Assembly (NCBI RefSeq): GCF_028281565.1
Contig: NZ_JANQJQ010000021.1
Coordinates: forward strand, 1 to 64,000
Direction of reading: 5' to 3'
Origin: Seonamhaeicola sp.
GTDB taxonomy: Bacteria > Bacteroidota > Bacteroidia > Flavobacteriales > Flavobacteriaceae
Length of the DNA: 64,000 nucleotides
Numbering within the stretch: position 1 is the stretch's first letter; each line of letters starts with the position of its first letter. Positions 36,752-47,635 of the stretch are shown here, piece after piece. A program made the translations under genes and the position numbers. Under the pieces are notes generated by a model, which did not search any database, had not been told where the DNA came from, and saw only the letters and a program-made list of their open reading frames with translations.

Positions 36752-39700
36752 ATGAAAAAACTTAAACTATTATTATTAGCCTTTATTATAGGCTTTTCAT
36801 CTTCAGCATTTGCGCAAGATAGTGTGTCAGGTGTTGTAACAGATGGTCAAAATGTTCCTATACCAGGAGTTAATGTCTTAATAAAAGGCACTACTACGGG
36901 TGCAGCAACAGATTTTGATGGTAACTACCAAATTAGTGCTAGTAATGGGGATGTAATTGTGTTTTCTTATGTGGGATATCAAACTGTAGAAATCATATTT
37001 ACAGGACAATCCCCATTAAATGTTCAATTACTCGAAGATGCAGCTCAGTTAGACGAAGTAGTTGTAATTGGGTATGGTTCTGTAAAGAAAAGTGATCTTA
37101 CAGGTTCTGTTGCTTCTATAGGAAGTGACGAGGTTGTTGAGCAACGGAAAACAGATGTTGCTCAGGCTTTACAAGGGCGTTTGGCAGGTGTAGATGTAAG
37201 AACATTAAACTCTAAGCCGGGTGCTCCTTTAGCAATAACGGTAAGAGGTAATACTGCTTTACGTAATACTAACCAGGGGAATGACGGTATAAATGATAAT
37301 CCTGGAGCAGATTTAGGACAACCATTATATGTGGTAGACGGGATTTTCTTTGATAACATTAACATGTTGAATCCTGCCGATATTAAACAAATAGACGTAT
37401 TAAAAGATGCTTCTTCAACGGCTATTTACGGAGCCAGAGGTGCCAATGGTGTTGTGATTATTACAACTAAAAGCGGTATAGAGGGTAGAACAAAGTTTAC
37501 TTACGATGCTACTTTTGGCGTGCGTACTGCGGTAAATACCCCAGACTTCTTTAATGGAGATCAATACGTAGCCTTTGCAGAAGATGTAGTAAGAGCAAGG
37601 GAGTTTGGAAACTTATTAAACGCGGGAGCTGCTACTGCATCAGACTATAATAATATTGTACCTGATATGACTACAGAATTCATTGGTAGCGAAGAGCTGG
37701 ATAATGTTGCTAATAGAAGGTATACAGATTGGATAGATATGTTTCAGGAAACAGGTATTCAAACAAGTCATACTTTAGCTGCCTCCGGAGGAGAAAATGG
37801 ATTGATTTATAATGCTTCACTGGGATATTTGAAAGACGAAGGCGTTGTAGGTATAGAGGATTTTGAGCGCTATAACCTTTCAGGAGCTTTATCTAAAAGA
37901 GTAAATGATAAACTAACATTTGGCATAAAAACTTATTTGGCCTTTTCAGAACGCGAAGAAGGTAGTCGTGAATTATTTAGAAGTTCTTTCCGTTTAGCGC
38001 CTACAGTGAACCCTTATGACGAAAATGGCGATATTGATTTAATCCCTGATGAACAAGATCAACGTTTCATCAATCCATTATATGAAAAAGATGGTGCCTG
38101 GTCTGTAAACACAAAGCGTTTTGATATCATTGCCAATGCTTTTTTGGAGTATCAACCTTTGGAGTGGTTGAGTCTAAAAACACAGTTCTCTCCTAGTTTA
38201 AGTTCTATCCGTTTTGGAGAGTATAGAGGTTTATTAACTAAATCTGCCAGAAATGATCCAGGGCGTATAAGGTCTTATTACAATACAGTATTAGATGTGG
38301 CCTATACATGGGATAATATAATCAACATGAATTTTGATATCGATGAAGATCATAGTATAAAAACAACATTGATTACATCTTTGTATCAAAAAGAAATAGA
38401 AGGAAGTAATATTCAAACCAGAAACTTTAGTTCAGATTTATACTCTTTTTACGATACAAGAGCAGGTTTGGATATTCGTAACTATGATAGTTATTTTACA
38501 AAAGAAAATACAGCCTCCTTTGCTGCAAGGGTAAATTATAGCTATAAAGACAAGTATATTCTATATGTAACTGGTCGTTATGATGGCGCTTCACGTTTAG
38601 CTGAAGGTAATAAATGGGATTTTTTCCCATCGGCAGCCTTTGCTTGGAAAGTTAGTGAAGAAGACTTTATGCAAAACACCGAGTGGATCAGCAATTTAAA
38701 ACTTAGATTGAGTTACGGACAAACCGGTAATATTAATTCTGTAAGTCCTTATGGTTCCTTTTCTTTCTTAAATAATAATACCTATTTGTTTGGTGATGAT
38801 GTGTCAACAGCTCAGACTATTGGTGGTTTAGCAAACCAGGAATTAACTTGGGAGGTATCTACCGAAACAAATGTTGGGGTTGATGTAGGGTTCTTAAATA
38901 ATAGAATTGCTTTAACCATAGATTATTATAACAAAGAGACCGATGGAAGTATTTTTAACAGGGAGTTATTTAATATCTCCGGATTTGGTTCAGCCATAGG
39001 TAACTTTGGTAAAGTAAGAAATAGAGGGGTTGAAGTAGTGTTAAATACTATAAACGTATCTAATGAAAACTTTAGATGGCGTACCTCAATTAACTTTGCT
39101 AAAAACAAGAACGAAGTATTAAAAATTGATGGTGAATTAGACCAAGTGCCATTGGGTCGTCATGGTGTAATAAAAGTAGGAGCCCCTGCAGACGCTATTT
39201 TCTCTTATCAAAATGAAGGTATTTGGCAGTTGGATGAGTATGCTGAAGCTGCTTCTTTTGGAGCGCGCCCGGGACAATACAAATTTGTGGATCAAGATAA
39301 TAATGGTGTAATTAACAGTGATGATAAAGTAGTTATCGGATCACCGTCACCGGATTGGATAGCTGGTATGACCAATACCTTCTCTTACAAGAATTGGGAA
39401 GCGAGAATCCAGGTTAATACACGTCAGGGAACCTTGGGGCATTCTGAATTCTATCAAAACTTTGCGCCTTACCAAAATGATGGGGCTAAGTTCAACAAAA
39501 TAAACTTAGATTACTGGACGCCAAATAATCCTAATGCATCACGCCCGGCATTGGCTTATGCACACCCGGGAGAATACTATTATGAAGAGTTTGACTTTGT
39601 TAAAATTGCAAATATAGGGTTCACTTATACTTTACCTGATAGCATTTTGGATAAAGTGAACTTAGATGCTGTACGCTTATCATTAGATATTCAGAATCCA

Positions 39701-39811
39701 TTCATATTTACAGATTACGAAGGACCGGATCCTGAAACAGGACTACAAAATTCTTATAGCTCGAGTTATATGGTTAAAACCGTGTTGTTTGGATTAAATG
39801 TATCATTATAA
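36752..39811 (+). CDS. SusC/RagA-type TonB-dependent outer-membrane transporter
   Basis: A 1019-residue protein with a signal peptide ending at about residue 22 (SSAFAQ). It has an N-terminal carboxypeptidase-regulatory-like domain (VSGVVTDGQNVPIPGVNV), then a TonB box region near DEVVVIGYG, a plug domain with YVVDGIFF and IYGARGANGVVII, and a 22-stranded barrel ending in a terminal beta strand (VLFGLNVSL). It imports oligosaccharides across the outer membrane with its SusD partner, whose gene follows after 18 bp. It heads the long rightward PUL operon. Confidence 0.96.
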   Translation: MKKLKLLLLAFIIGFSSSAFAQDSVSGVVTDGQNVPIPGVNVLIKGTTTGAATDFDGNYQISASNGDVIVFSYVGYQTVEIIFTGQSPLNVQLLEDAAQLDEVVVIGYGSVKKSDLTGSVASIGSDEVVEQRKTDVAQALQGRLAGVDVRTLNSKPGAPLAITVRGNTALRNTNQGNDGINDNPGADLGQPLYVVDGIFFDNINMLNPADIKQIDVLKDASSTAIYGARGANGVVIITTKSGIEGRTKFTYDATFGVRTAVNTPDFFNGDQYVAFAEDVVRAREFGNLLNAGAATASDYNNIVPDMTTEFIGSEELDNVANRRYTDWIDMFQETGIQTSHTLAASGGENGLIYNASLGYLKDEGVVGIEDFERYNLSGALSKRVNDKLTFGIKTYLAFSEREEGSRELFRSSFRLAPTVNPYDENGDIDLIPDEQDQRFINPLYEKDGAWSVNTKRFDIIANAFLEYQPLEWLSLKTQFSPSLSSIRFGEYRGLLTKSARNDPGRIRSYYNTVLDVAYTWDNIINMNFDIDEDHSIKTTLITSLYQKEIEGSNIQTRNFSSDLYSFYDTRAGLDIRNYDSYFTKENTASFAARVNYSYKDKYILYVTGRYDGASRLAEGNKWDFFPSAAFAWKVSEEDFMQNTEWISNLKLRLSYGQTGNINSVSPYGSFSFLNNNTYLFGDDVSTAQTIGGLANQELTWEVSTETNVGVDVGFLNNRIALTIDYYNKETDGSIFNRELFNISGFGSAIGNFGKVRNRGVEVVLNTINVSNENFRWRTSINFAKNKNEVLKIDGELDQVPLGRHGVIKVGAPADAIFSYQNEGIWQLDEYAEAASFGARPGQYKFVDQDNNGVINSDDKVVIGSPSPDWIAGMTNTFSYKNWEARIQVNTRQGTLGHSEFYQNFAPYQNDGAKFNKINLDYWTPNNPNASRPALAYAHPGEYYYEEFDFVKIANIGFTYTLPDSILDKVNLDAVRLSLDIQNPFIFTDYEGPDPETGLQNSYSSSYMVKTVLFGLNVSL

Positions 39812-39829
39812 ATTTTAATTGTTAAGAAA

Positions 39830-41488
39830 ATGAAATCAATTTTTAAAATACAATATTTAGCATTCTTTATGGTAGTTTCCAGTTTTGTAGCTTGTGAGAA
39901 TTACTTAGAGGAAGAATTTTACGATGTAACCACCGAAAACTCGCTTACGCAGGATAATGCAGACCAATTAGTAGCAGGCGTATATCGTGGTCTTAGGGAT
40001 ATTTACAAAAACTATAATATTGCTTTTTCCGGGACAGACATGTTTACTAGTCAGGGAGATGTAAGCAGTACTTCGGATTTGAATGATTATTTTGGATTAA
40101 GCGCAGATAATGGAACTATTGGTTGGTATTGGAGTGCTAACTATAATATGATCGCCGATGCCAACATTGTAATCAATCGTTTTGAAAATCAAATTAGTTG
40201 GAGTGATTCTAAACTTGGAGATCGTGATTACGGTATAGCTCAAGCTAAAGCATTACGTGCCTTAGGGTTTTATAATTTAGTTCAACATTTTGGAGGTGTG
40301 GTTTTAGAATTAGAAGAAACAACATCCATTCGTTCAGATTATGCACGTTCTTCTGAAGAAGCCACCTTTGCTCAAATTATTTCTGATCTGGAAGCGGCCA
40401 TTCCAAACTTACAGGACAGTCCGCAAACAGGCCGTATTTCCAGAGCTGCTGCCAGACATTTATTGGCAGATGTATATTTAACAAGAGCATATAAGGCTTT
40501 TGGAAGTTCGGCTGACTTTACTACAGCCGCAAATTTAGCAGAACAAGCTATTGGTACTTATGATATTAGAAGCCAAACCTATGCTGAGGTATTTGACTTA
40601 AACAATCAGGTAAACCCGGAAGTCCTGTTTGCGGTACAATATGGTTCGCAAGGAAATAGTGAGGATAGGGATAATACAAAGCATGGTATATTCATGAACA
40701 GTGTAAATGATTATATAGGTATTGGTAGAAATAACCAATATGGTGCCAATAATACAGGTTTGATGCCTACACCTCATTTCTATTCTTTATTAGCTGATAA
40801 TGATACAAGGGATGCGGCTACATTACATCGTGTATTATTTGCAGACGAAGAAGCTACCTTTACATCAGACGTTGGAACCGATAACGTTGTGGCCGGAGAT
40901 ACCATAGCATATTACCCAAAAATGGCTTTAAGTACACCTGAGATAACAGATAAATTGAACCGCTATTGGGTATATCAGCCAGACCAGTATTTGTTTGGAA
41001 ACCCAACCAATATAGGGGGCGTAATTTACCAGTATTCATCCAATGTAATTAGAACAAATTTCCCTATTTTTAAGAAGTTTGATGATGTAAACATCGATGC
41101 CGAGCGTGGTGGTTCTCGAGATACTTATGTATTTAGAATAGCTGAAACCCATTTGTTGGCAGCAGAGGCATACCTGGGAGCTGGAAATACTACGTCAGCG
41201 TTATCACACATAAATAGGGTTAGGGAAAGAGCTACCGGTGTGGCTAATCATTATACATCTGTAGATATAGATACTATTCTGGATGAAAGAGGTATTGAGT
41301 TGGCCGGTGAAGAAAACAGATGGGCTGTATTAAAGCGTTCCGGGAAATTGCAGGAGCGTATTATGATATACAATCCTCATAATGCGGATCATAGTGCATT
41401 TAATGCCAATACGCATTTAGTAAGACCAATTCCTTCTCATGAAATTGAACTATCTGATGGTTCATTGCAGCAGAACCCTAATTACTAA
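39830..41488 (+). CDS. SusD/RagB-type glycan-binding outer-membrane lipoprotein
   Basis: A 552-residue lipoprotein, lipobox SSFVAC with Cys22 followed by an acidic stretch (ENYLEEEF) resembling the surface-export signal of Bacteroidota. The helical TPR-like RagB/SusD fold is seen in AKALRALGFYNLVQHFGG near residue 141, and the C-terminal SusD region in RIAETHLLAAEAYLGAGN near residue 435. It caps the SusC pore and captures the glycan. Confidence 0.95.
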   Translation: MKSIFKIQYLAFFMVVSSFVACENYLEEEFYDVTTENSLTQDNADQLVAGVYRGLRDIYKNYNIAFSGTDMFTSQGDVSSTSDLNDYFGLSADNGTIGWYWSANYNMIADANIVINRFENQISWSDSKLGDRDYGIAQAKALRALGFYNLVQHFGGVVLELEETTSIRSDYARSSEEATFAQIISDLEAAIPNLQDSPQTGRISRAAARHLLADVYLTRAYKAFGSSADFTTAANLAEQAIGTYDIRSQTYAEVFDLNNQVNPEVLFAVQYGSQGNSEDRDNTKHGIFMNSVNDYIGIGRNNQYGANNTGLMPTPHFYSLLADNDTRDAATLHRVLFADEEATFTSDVGTDNVVAGDTIAYYPKMALSTPEITDKLNRYWVYQPDQYLFGNPTNIGGVIYQYSSNVIRTNFPIFKKFDDVNIDAERGGSRDTYVFRIAETHLLAAEAYLGAGNTTSALSHINRVRERATGVANHYTSVDIDTILDERGIELAGEENRWAVLKRSGKLQERIMIYNPHNADHSAFNANTHLVRPIPSHEIELSDGSLQQNPNY

Positions 41489-41598
41489 AGATTAATAGCG
41501 CTTTAGATTAATTTTTGAGTTAGTCATAGTTGTTTAGTTTTATAAAGGCAGATGGAATTTATAATGTTTGTCTGCCTTTATTTTCAAATATAGTATTG

Positions 41599-43680
41599 AT
41601 GTTAAAATTACACCCATACATATTTATTCTAGTTTTGTTGCTTGTTCAATGTAAAAGACAGGAAAGCACTTTGGTTGAGGAAGATAGGGGCCTGGCCAGA
41701 TATATAAACCCCTTTATATGCACTTCCAATGATCATGGACAAACAGATGTGGCTGCGGGTGTACCTTTTGGAATGATTAAACCTTGTCCTGATACAGAGC
41801 CCATAGCACACTCAGGTTATGATTACAGTGCCAAAGAAATAATAGGGTTTTCAAATACTAGATTTTCAGGGGTAGGGTGTCGGGGTGTTGGGGGGAACCT
41901 AAGGATATTTCCCTTTGTTGCCTCGCAATCAGATTCAATACCTACCAGAGTAACTTACTCAAAGAATAGTGAAAGAGCTGTACCCGGGGCTTATGCCGTA
42001 CTCTTGGATAACGGTGTTAAAGCAGAACTTACAGGCACAAGACAAGTTGGATACCATAAATATACATTCCCCAAGTCAAAGTTTTCTGGTTTAACAATTG
42101 ATTTGGCAAGCTCTTATGTTGGCCACATTGCAGAGGAACATACCATTTTGGATAATGGCGTAATAGCCGGCAAAGTAACCAGTGTTAATGTATGCAGAAA
42201 AGGGCAATATACATTTTATTATGCCATTAGTTTTAATAAGGAAATTACAAGTGTTTCAGAGCAAAATTCTAAATTGACTTTTTCTTTTTCAACAAAAAAT
42301 GATGAAGCTGTTCAATTACTCTGTGCATTATCTGCAGTGAGTGAAGAAAATGCACAAAATACCTTGGGAAAAGCTTTGGATACCTCTTTTGAAGACGTAA
42401 AGAAATCTGCCTACAGGCAGTGGAACAAGGTCATGGGTAACGTGCAGGTGGAAACAGGTAATGATACTTTAAAAGAACTTTTTTATACACATTTATATCA
42501 TGCAACACAATCCCCATTTATTATAAATGATGATAACGGAAATTATAGGGGCAGTGACGGGAAACTATATAATAGCCATCAAAATTATTATCACGGATGG
42601 TCTATATGGGACACATTTAGAACCAAATTACCACTTTTTTCATTGGTATATCCCGAAAGATATTCAGAAATATTAAGTTCCTTAAAACAGTTATATAAGC
42701 AAGGGAAACCTGACTGGGCCACAGAAACAGAGCCGTTTTTAACAATAAGAACGGAACATGCCATTTTGGTTTTACTGGAAGCCTATAAAAAAGGACAATT
42801 ACCATTTTCCCTGGGAAGTATTTATGCAGAATTAAAAGAAGAGGCTGAGACTTTGCCTTTTAAATCACCGGATAATGTCTTGGAATCGAGTTTAGATTTA
42901 TGGGCACTTTCCCAAATTTCAAAGGAATTGGGGTATCTGGATGATCATAAAGCATACAAAGACAGGGCTTTTGAATATAAGACTTTGTGGAAAGAGAAGT
43001 TTCTCATGATGGACGAAGACGCCGATGTCATGCATGGGGATGGTTTATATGAAGGGACCTTATGGCAATACCGCTGGTTTGTTCCATTTGATATGGAAGG
43101 TATACAAAATATGGTTGGAGGACAACAAGTGTTCGAAAGCCAATTGGATTATTTTTTCGATAATGAGCTTTTTAATATAGGAAACCAACCTGATATTCAG
43201 GTGCCATACCTTTATAATTATACGGACTCACCGTGGAAAACACAGGCACTCATCCATAAACTGTTAAATACAAAAACTAATAATTGGTATGGGACGCACG
43301 AAAAGTTTGAAAAGCCAATTTTCAAAAAAATATTTACCAATACACCAGATGGTTACATACGGGAAATGGATGACGATGCAGGTACCATGTCCTCTTGGTA
43401 TGTATGGTCTACCATGGGATTATATCCCATATTTCCCGGAAGTACGGAATTAGCTTTAACAACACCACAGTTTGATAAGATAACCATTCAAACAAAAGAC
43501 AAACCATTGCAGATAATAGCCAATGGCTTATCATCTGAAAATATATATATACAACAGGTAACTTGGAATGGAGCAGAAATCAATACTGCCATAGTAGACT
43601 TCAATATGATCTCTAAGGGAGGTATTCTGAGATTTGAATTGGGAGATAAGCCTAATAAACATTGGGGTAAAAACAAATAA
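41599..43680 (+). CDS. GH92 alpha-mannosidase-like lipoprotein 1
   Basis: About 693 residues from the ATG at 41599, chosen because it gives a lipoprotein signal (LKLHPYIFILVLLLVQC); ATG 41530 would add 23 unlikely residues. The GH92 signature parts are NPFICTSNDHGQTDVAAGVPFGM, WDTFRTKLPLFSLV, YEGTLWQYRWFVPFD with the likely acid Glu, NQPDIQVPYLYNY and MDDDAGTMSSWYVWSTMGLYP with catalytic-base Asp residues. GH92 enzymes are Ca-dependent inverting exo-alpha-mannosidases. The usual VPHD motif reads VPFD here. It follows susD after 110 bp. Confidence 0.92.
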   Translation: MLKLHPYIFILVLLLVQCKRQESTLVEEDRGLARYINPFICTSNDHGQTDVAAGVPFGMIKPCPDTEPIAHSGYDYSAKEIIGFSNTRFSGVGCRGVGGNLRIFPFVASQSDSIPTRVTYSKNSERAVPGAYAVLLDNGVKAELTGTRQVGYHKYTFPKSKFSGLTIDLASSYVGHIAEEHTILDNGVIAGKVTSVNVCRKGQYTFYYAISFNKEITSVSEQNSKLTFSFSTKNDEAVQLLCALSAVSEENAQNTLGKALDTSFEDVKKSAYRQWNKVMGNVQVETGNDTLKELFYTHLYHATQSPFIINDDNGNYRGSDGKLYNSHQNYYHGWSIWDTFRTKLPLFSLVYPERYSEILSSLKQLYKQGKPDWATETEPFLTIRTEHAILVLLEAYKKGQLPFSLGSIYAELKEEAETLPFKSPDNVLESSLDLWALSQISKELGYLDDHKAYKDRAFEYKTLWKEKFLMMDEDADVMHGDGLYEGTLWQYRWFVPFDMEGIQNMVGGQQVFESQLDYFFDNELFNIGNQPDIQVPYLYNYTDSPWKTQALIHKLLNTKTNNWYGTHEKFEKPIFKKIFTNTPDGYIREMDDDAGTMSSWYVWSTMGLYPIFPGSTELALTTPQFDKITIQTKDKPLQIIANGLSSENIYIQQVTWNGAEINTAIVDFNMISKGGILRFELGDKPNKHWGKNK

Positions 43681-43683
43681 ACT

Positions 43684-45309
43684 ATGTTAAAAAGGTCAAA
43701 ATATTTAAAACATACGGTACTGGTTTTATGCAGTATTATATTCTTGAGTGGATGTAAGGAATCAACAAAAGAAGAAGTAACAGCAAAACCAAAAACCGTA
43801 GAACCGTATATAAAGAAAACTGATAATGCGGAATACCTTGTAACTGAATACGGCGCAAAAGGCGATGGTGTTTCCTTAAACACGTCCGTTTTACAAAAAT
43901 TAATAGATACGGTTAACAGTAAGGGAGGAGGAACACTTGTGTTTCCTAAAGGAGATTACCTAACCGGAAGTTTGAGTATGAAGAGCAGTGTTAGCCTTTA
44001 CCTAAAAGAAGGCGCAGTGCTTTTGGGGAGTACAAACCCGCTTCACTATGAAAATGTAGAAATGCATGGGCGGCCCGATGCCCCAAAGAAAGATGATAAC
44101 TCACAAATGGCACTCTTGGTAGCCTATAAGGCACATAACTTTAAAATTTATGGCCAGGGTAAAATTGACGGACAAGGATTAAAATTGGCCTTGGCAGTGG
44201 ATAGTTTGCATCATGCGGGTATTAAGATTGACCCTAAATACAATTATAGGCGTATGAGGACAAATGAAACGGCCAGACCTAAGTTGTTTCGTTTTTCATC
44301 TTGCAAAAACGTGGAGCTATTGGATTTAAATCTTCATAATGGTTCCTGTTGGGGGCTGTCTTTTGAATTGTGCAGAAATTTAAGATTCGATAATTTAAAA
44401 ATTGTAAACCGCGCCTATTGGAACAATGACGGTATGGATATTACCGATTGTAAAAACGTACAAGTAACCAATTGCGATGTGGATGCAGCAGATGATGGTA
44501 TTTGTTTAAAATCGTATTATCCGGAGACATTTAATGACAGCATTTATATTGCCAATTGTACGGTTAGGAGTAGCGCCAGTGCCATAAAATTTGGAACAGC
44601 TTCTTACGGCGGTTTTAAAAATGTCACAATTGAGAATATAGAAGTCTTTGATACCTTTCGTTCAGCCATAGCCATTGAAAGCGTTGACGGTGGTGTCATT
44701 GAAAATATTAAAGTATCCAATATTGTAGCAAAAAATACCGGCAATGCCATTTTCATCAGATTGGGCCATAGAGCAGGTGATAAACCTGGAATTGTAAAGA
44801 ATATTCATATTAAGGATATGAAGGTTCAAATACCCTTTGGAAGACCGGATATAGACTATGATTTACGCGGACCTGAAGTGAATTTCTTTCACAACCCTTT
44901 CCCTTCCTCTATAGTTGGAATTCCGGATCATAATATTGAAAATGTACGTATTGAAAATGTTGAAATTACCTATCCGGGTCGCTCCTCTAAAGGAATGGCT
45001 TATGTCCCATTATCAAGACTAAATCAGGTTCCTGAAAAAATAAAGGACTATCCCGAGTTTTCTATGTTTGGAGAACTACCATCCTGGGGGTTTTATGTAC
45101 GTCACGTAAACAACATAACATTTAAAAATGTAAGGCTCAACTTAGAGAATACCGATTATCGTCCAGCCTATGTATTGGACGATGTAAAGGGAATTAGCTT
45201 TGAAAATATCAAAATTCCGCAAACATTGCATAAACAAATTGTATTAAAAAACACAGGGTCCATAAGCAGTAATCCTAATATGGATAACACCATATTCAAA
45301 ACCCAATAG
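43684..45309 (+). CDS. GH28 (polygalacturonase-like) lipoprotein 1
   Basis: A 541-residue lipoprotein (lipobox LSGC) with a parallel beta-helix. Motifs in order are YGAKGDGVSLNT at the N-terminus, YWNNDGMDITDC near residue 240 (the NDGxD site), AADDGICLKS near 265 (the paired Asp site) and AIKFGTASYGGFKNV near 300, where GH28 enzymes have RIK. The family hydrolyses alpha-linked galacturonic acid or related residues; the exact sugar here is unknown. It is packed 3 bp after GH92-1 and 4 bp before GH92-2. Confidence 0.9.
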   Translation: MLKRSKYLKHTVLVLCSIIFLSGCKESTKEEVTAKPKTVEPYIKKTDNAEYLVTEYGAKGDGVSLNTSVLQKLIDTVNSKGGGTLVFPKGDYLTGSLSMKSSVSLYLKEGAVLLGSTNPLHYENVEMHGRPDAPKKDDNSQMALLVAYKAHNFKIYGQGKIDGQGLKLALAVDSLHHAGIKIDPKYNYRRMRTNETARPKLFRFSSCKNVELLDLNLHNGSCWGLSFELCRNLRFDNLKIVNRAYWNNDGMDITDCKNVQVTNCDVDAADDGICLKSYYPETFNDSIYIANCTVRSSASAIKFGTASYGGFKNVTIENIEVFDTFRSAIAIESVDGGVIENIKVSNIVAKNTGNAIFIRLGHRAGDKPGIVKNIHIKDMKVQIPFGRPDIDYDLRGPEVNFFHNPFPSSIVGIPDHNIENVRIENVEITYPGRSSKGMAYVPLSRLNQVPEKIKDYPEFSMFGELPSWGFYVRHVNNITFKNVRLNLENTDYRPAYVLDDVKGISFENIKIPQTLHKQIVLKNTGSISSNPNMDNTIFKTQ

Positions 45310-45313
45310 AGCC

Positions 45314-47626
45314 ATGAAACGAACACGTTTATACATAAAATCATTGCTGTTAATTCTGTTTGTGGTCTCATGCAATTCAAATAAAGAAGAACGGGCAAAC
45401 CAAGATCTTGTTTCACAGGAGGCATACCTGTCTGAAATGGTATATCCTACTTTAGATACAGAGAATTCCAGATGGTTTTTTTTCTCATCTGCCTGTCGGC
45501 CTTTCGGGATGGTTAACCTGAATCCGGATACAGAGATAGATGGTGCTTGGGGTAGTGGCTATAGATATAAAACAGATACTATTAAGGGGTTTAGTCATAT
45601 ACACGCCTGGCAAATTTCTGGTGTATCGGTAATGCCAGTTACAATACCCGAATCCCATAGTTCCGGTATATTCTCTGATTTTTATTCAAAATTTAAGCAT
45701 GAAAATGAAGAAATTACACCAGGATATCACAAAGTAGAGTTGGATCGGTATAAAATAAAGGCCGAATTAACCAGTACAAAACGTGTTGGTTTTCACAAAT
45801 ATACATATCCCGAAAATACAAATAAGCATATTCTTTTCAATTTAAATACTATACTCGGCCCCTGCGAAAATGGTGATGGGGAATTAGTACAACTTAACGA
45901 AACAGAATTTGCCGGTTCGGTAATAGCCTATCCAACAAAGCGCAGACCAAAACCACTTAAGATATACTTTAAAGTAGTGCTGAATAAACCGGTTGACGCT
46001 TTAATAAGAGACGAAAAAACAAAAAACTACGCATTAAGTTTTAAAGATTTTGATGGCGCACTATTAATGAAGATAGGTATTTCATATACCTCTTTGGAAA
46101 ATGCTGCTTTAAACATACAAAAAGAGTTGCCGCATTGGGACTTTGAAGGCACTATTAAGGACTCCAGGGAAGCATGGAGCGATTTACTTGGTAGAATAGT
46201 TGTTGAAGGGGGGACGGATACGTCTAAGCAACGGTTTTATACAGACTTATGGCACGCGCTTCAAGGTAGAAGAATTATTAGTGATGTAAATGGAGCGTAC
46301 CCTGACAATACTAGAGACACATTTAAAATTGGGCAGTTACCATTAGACGAAAAAGGAATCCCGTTATTTAACCATTATAACTCTGATGCCCTTTGGGGAG
46401 CTCAATGGACGCTAAATACACTTTGGGGGCTGGTTTATCCGGAAATATACGAAGAGTTTGTGCTTTCCTTTTTGCAATACTACAAGGATGGCGGTTTAGT
46501 GCCAAGAGGACCTTCGGGAGGAAATTATACTTATGTAATGACTGGAAATCCAGCAACGCCTTTTTTTGTTAGTGCTATCCAGAAAGGGATTATAAAGAGT
46601 AATCATGAATATATATATCAGGCATTAAAGAAGAACCATCTTTCCGGAGGTATTATGGAAAAGGCAGGGTATGAGCATAATACCTTTAAGGGAGGTGGCT
46701 TGCAGCACTATTTGAAAGAAGGTTTCGTGCCACATCCGAATCCTCAAGGTAAGTTTGGGATACATCAAGATGGTGCAGGACTTACTTTGGAGTATGCTTA
46801 TCAAGATTGGACCTTGGCCCAATTGGCAAAAAAACTGGGGCATCAAGAAGACCATGCCTACTTTGTAAAGCGTAGCAAAAACTATCACAACGTATTTAAC
46901 AAGGAATCAGGCTGGATGAGAGCCAAAGATTCTAATGAGCAGTGGATTAGCCCTTTTGATCCCTATCAATATGAAAATGGGTTTATCGAGTCTAACGCAG
47001 CGCAATCTACATGGTTTGTGCCTCACGACCTGCAAGGATTAGCATTGCTTATGGGGGGAATGGATAAAGCTATTGAAAAATTAAATGAACAGTTTAAACA
47101 GGCTGATTTATTGGGGTTCACTTCTGGCAGTTCCCATGCCGTGGAAGGCCATCCCGAGTATAGAAGGATCCCAATTAATTACGGTAACCAACCATCTATT
47201 CAAACGGCCTTTGTATTTAGTGGTTTGTCCAGGCCCGATTTAACGCAATATTGGTCAAGAAAAGTAGCTACAACAGTTTTTGGAGGGCTTTCACCAGCAA
47301 CCGGCTATAATGGAGATGAAGACCAAGGGCTCATGGGAAGCCTTGCTGTTTTAATGAAAATTGGCCTTTTTCAGGTGAATGGTGGAACTGATGATAATCC
47401 GGAATACCAAATAGGAAGCCCTGGTTTTGATAAAGTAACCATTCAATTAAACCCGGATTATTATAGCGGAAAAACGCTAGTCATTAAGGCGGAGAACAAT
47501 AGTGAAGACAATGTTTATGTAAACCATATCCATTTTAATGATAAAGCTATAAACGACTATAAAATTGATCACAAACAATTGACCAATGGTGGTCTCTTAA
47601 ATCTTAAAATGTCGAATAATAAATAA
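45314..47626 (+). CDS. GH92 family lipoprotein 2, divergent
   Basis: A 770-residue lipoprotein (lipobox FVVSC). GH92 hallmarks are RPFGMVNLNPDTE, GFSHIHAWQISG, the acid segment IESNAAQSTWFVPHDLQGL, YGNQPSIQTAFVF and the base segment GYNGDEDQGLMGSLAVLMKIGLF. The last differs strongly from the DDCGQMSAWY-type motif of GH92-1 and GH92-3, and the WDTFRxxxP motif is replaced by SDALWGAQWTLNTLWG. This suggests a separate GH92 subgroup with different specificity, or a different calcium site. Alpha-mannosidase activity is therefore less certain. Confidence 0.82.
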   Translation: MKRTRLYIKSLLLILFVVSCNSNKEERANQDLVSQEAYLSEMVYPTLDTENSRWFFFSSACRPFGMVNLNPDTEIDGAWGSGYRYKTDTIKGFSHIHAWQISGVSVMPVTIPESHSSGIFSDFYSKFKHENEEITPGYHKVELDRYKIKAELTSTKRVGFHKYTYPENTNKHILFNLNTILGPCENGDGELVQLNETEFAGSVIAYPTKRRPKPLKIYFKVVLNKPVDALIRDEKTKNYALSFKDFDGALLMKIGISYTSLENAALNIQKELPHWDFEGTIKDSREAWSDLLGRIVVEGGTDTSKQRFYTDLWHALQGRRIISDVNGAYPDNTRDTFKIGQLPLDEKGIPLFNHYNSDALWGAQWTLNTLWGLVYPEIYEEFVLSFLQYYKDGGLVPRGPSGGNYTYVMTGNPATPFFVSAIQKGIIKSNHEYIYQALKKNHLSGGIMEKAGYEHNTFKGGGLQHYLKEGFVPHPNPQGKFGIHQDGAGLTLEYAYQDWTLAQLAKKLGHQEDHAYFVKRSKNYHNVFNKESGWMRAKDSNEQWISPFDPYQYENGFIESNAAQSTWFVPHDLQGLALLMGGMDKAIEKLNEQFKQADLLGFTSGSSHAVEGHPEYRRIPINYGNQPSIQTAFVFSGLSRPDLTQYWSRKVATTVFGGLSPATGYNGDEDQGLMGSLAVLMKIGLFQVNGGTDDNPEYQIGSPGFDKVTIQLNPDYYSGKTLVIKAENNSEDNVYVNHIHFNDKAINDYKIDHKQLTNGGLLNLKMSNNK

Positions 47627-47635
47627 GCTACCTCA

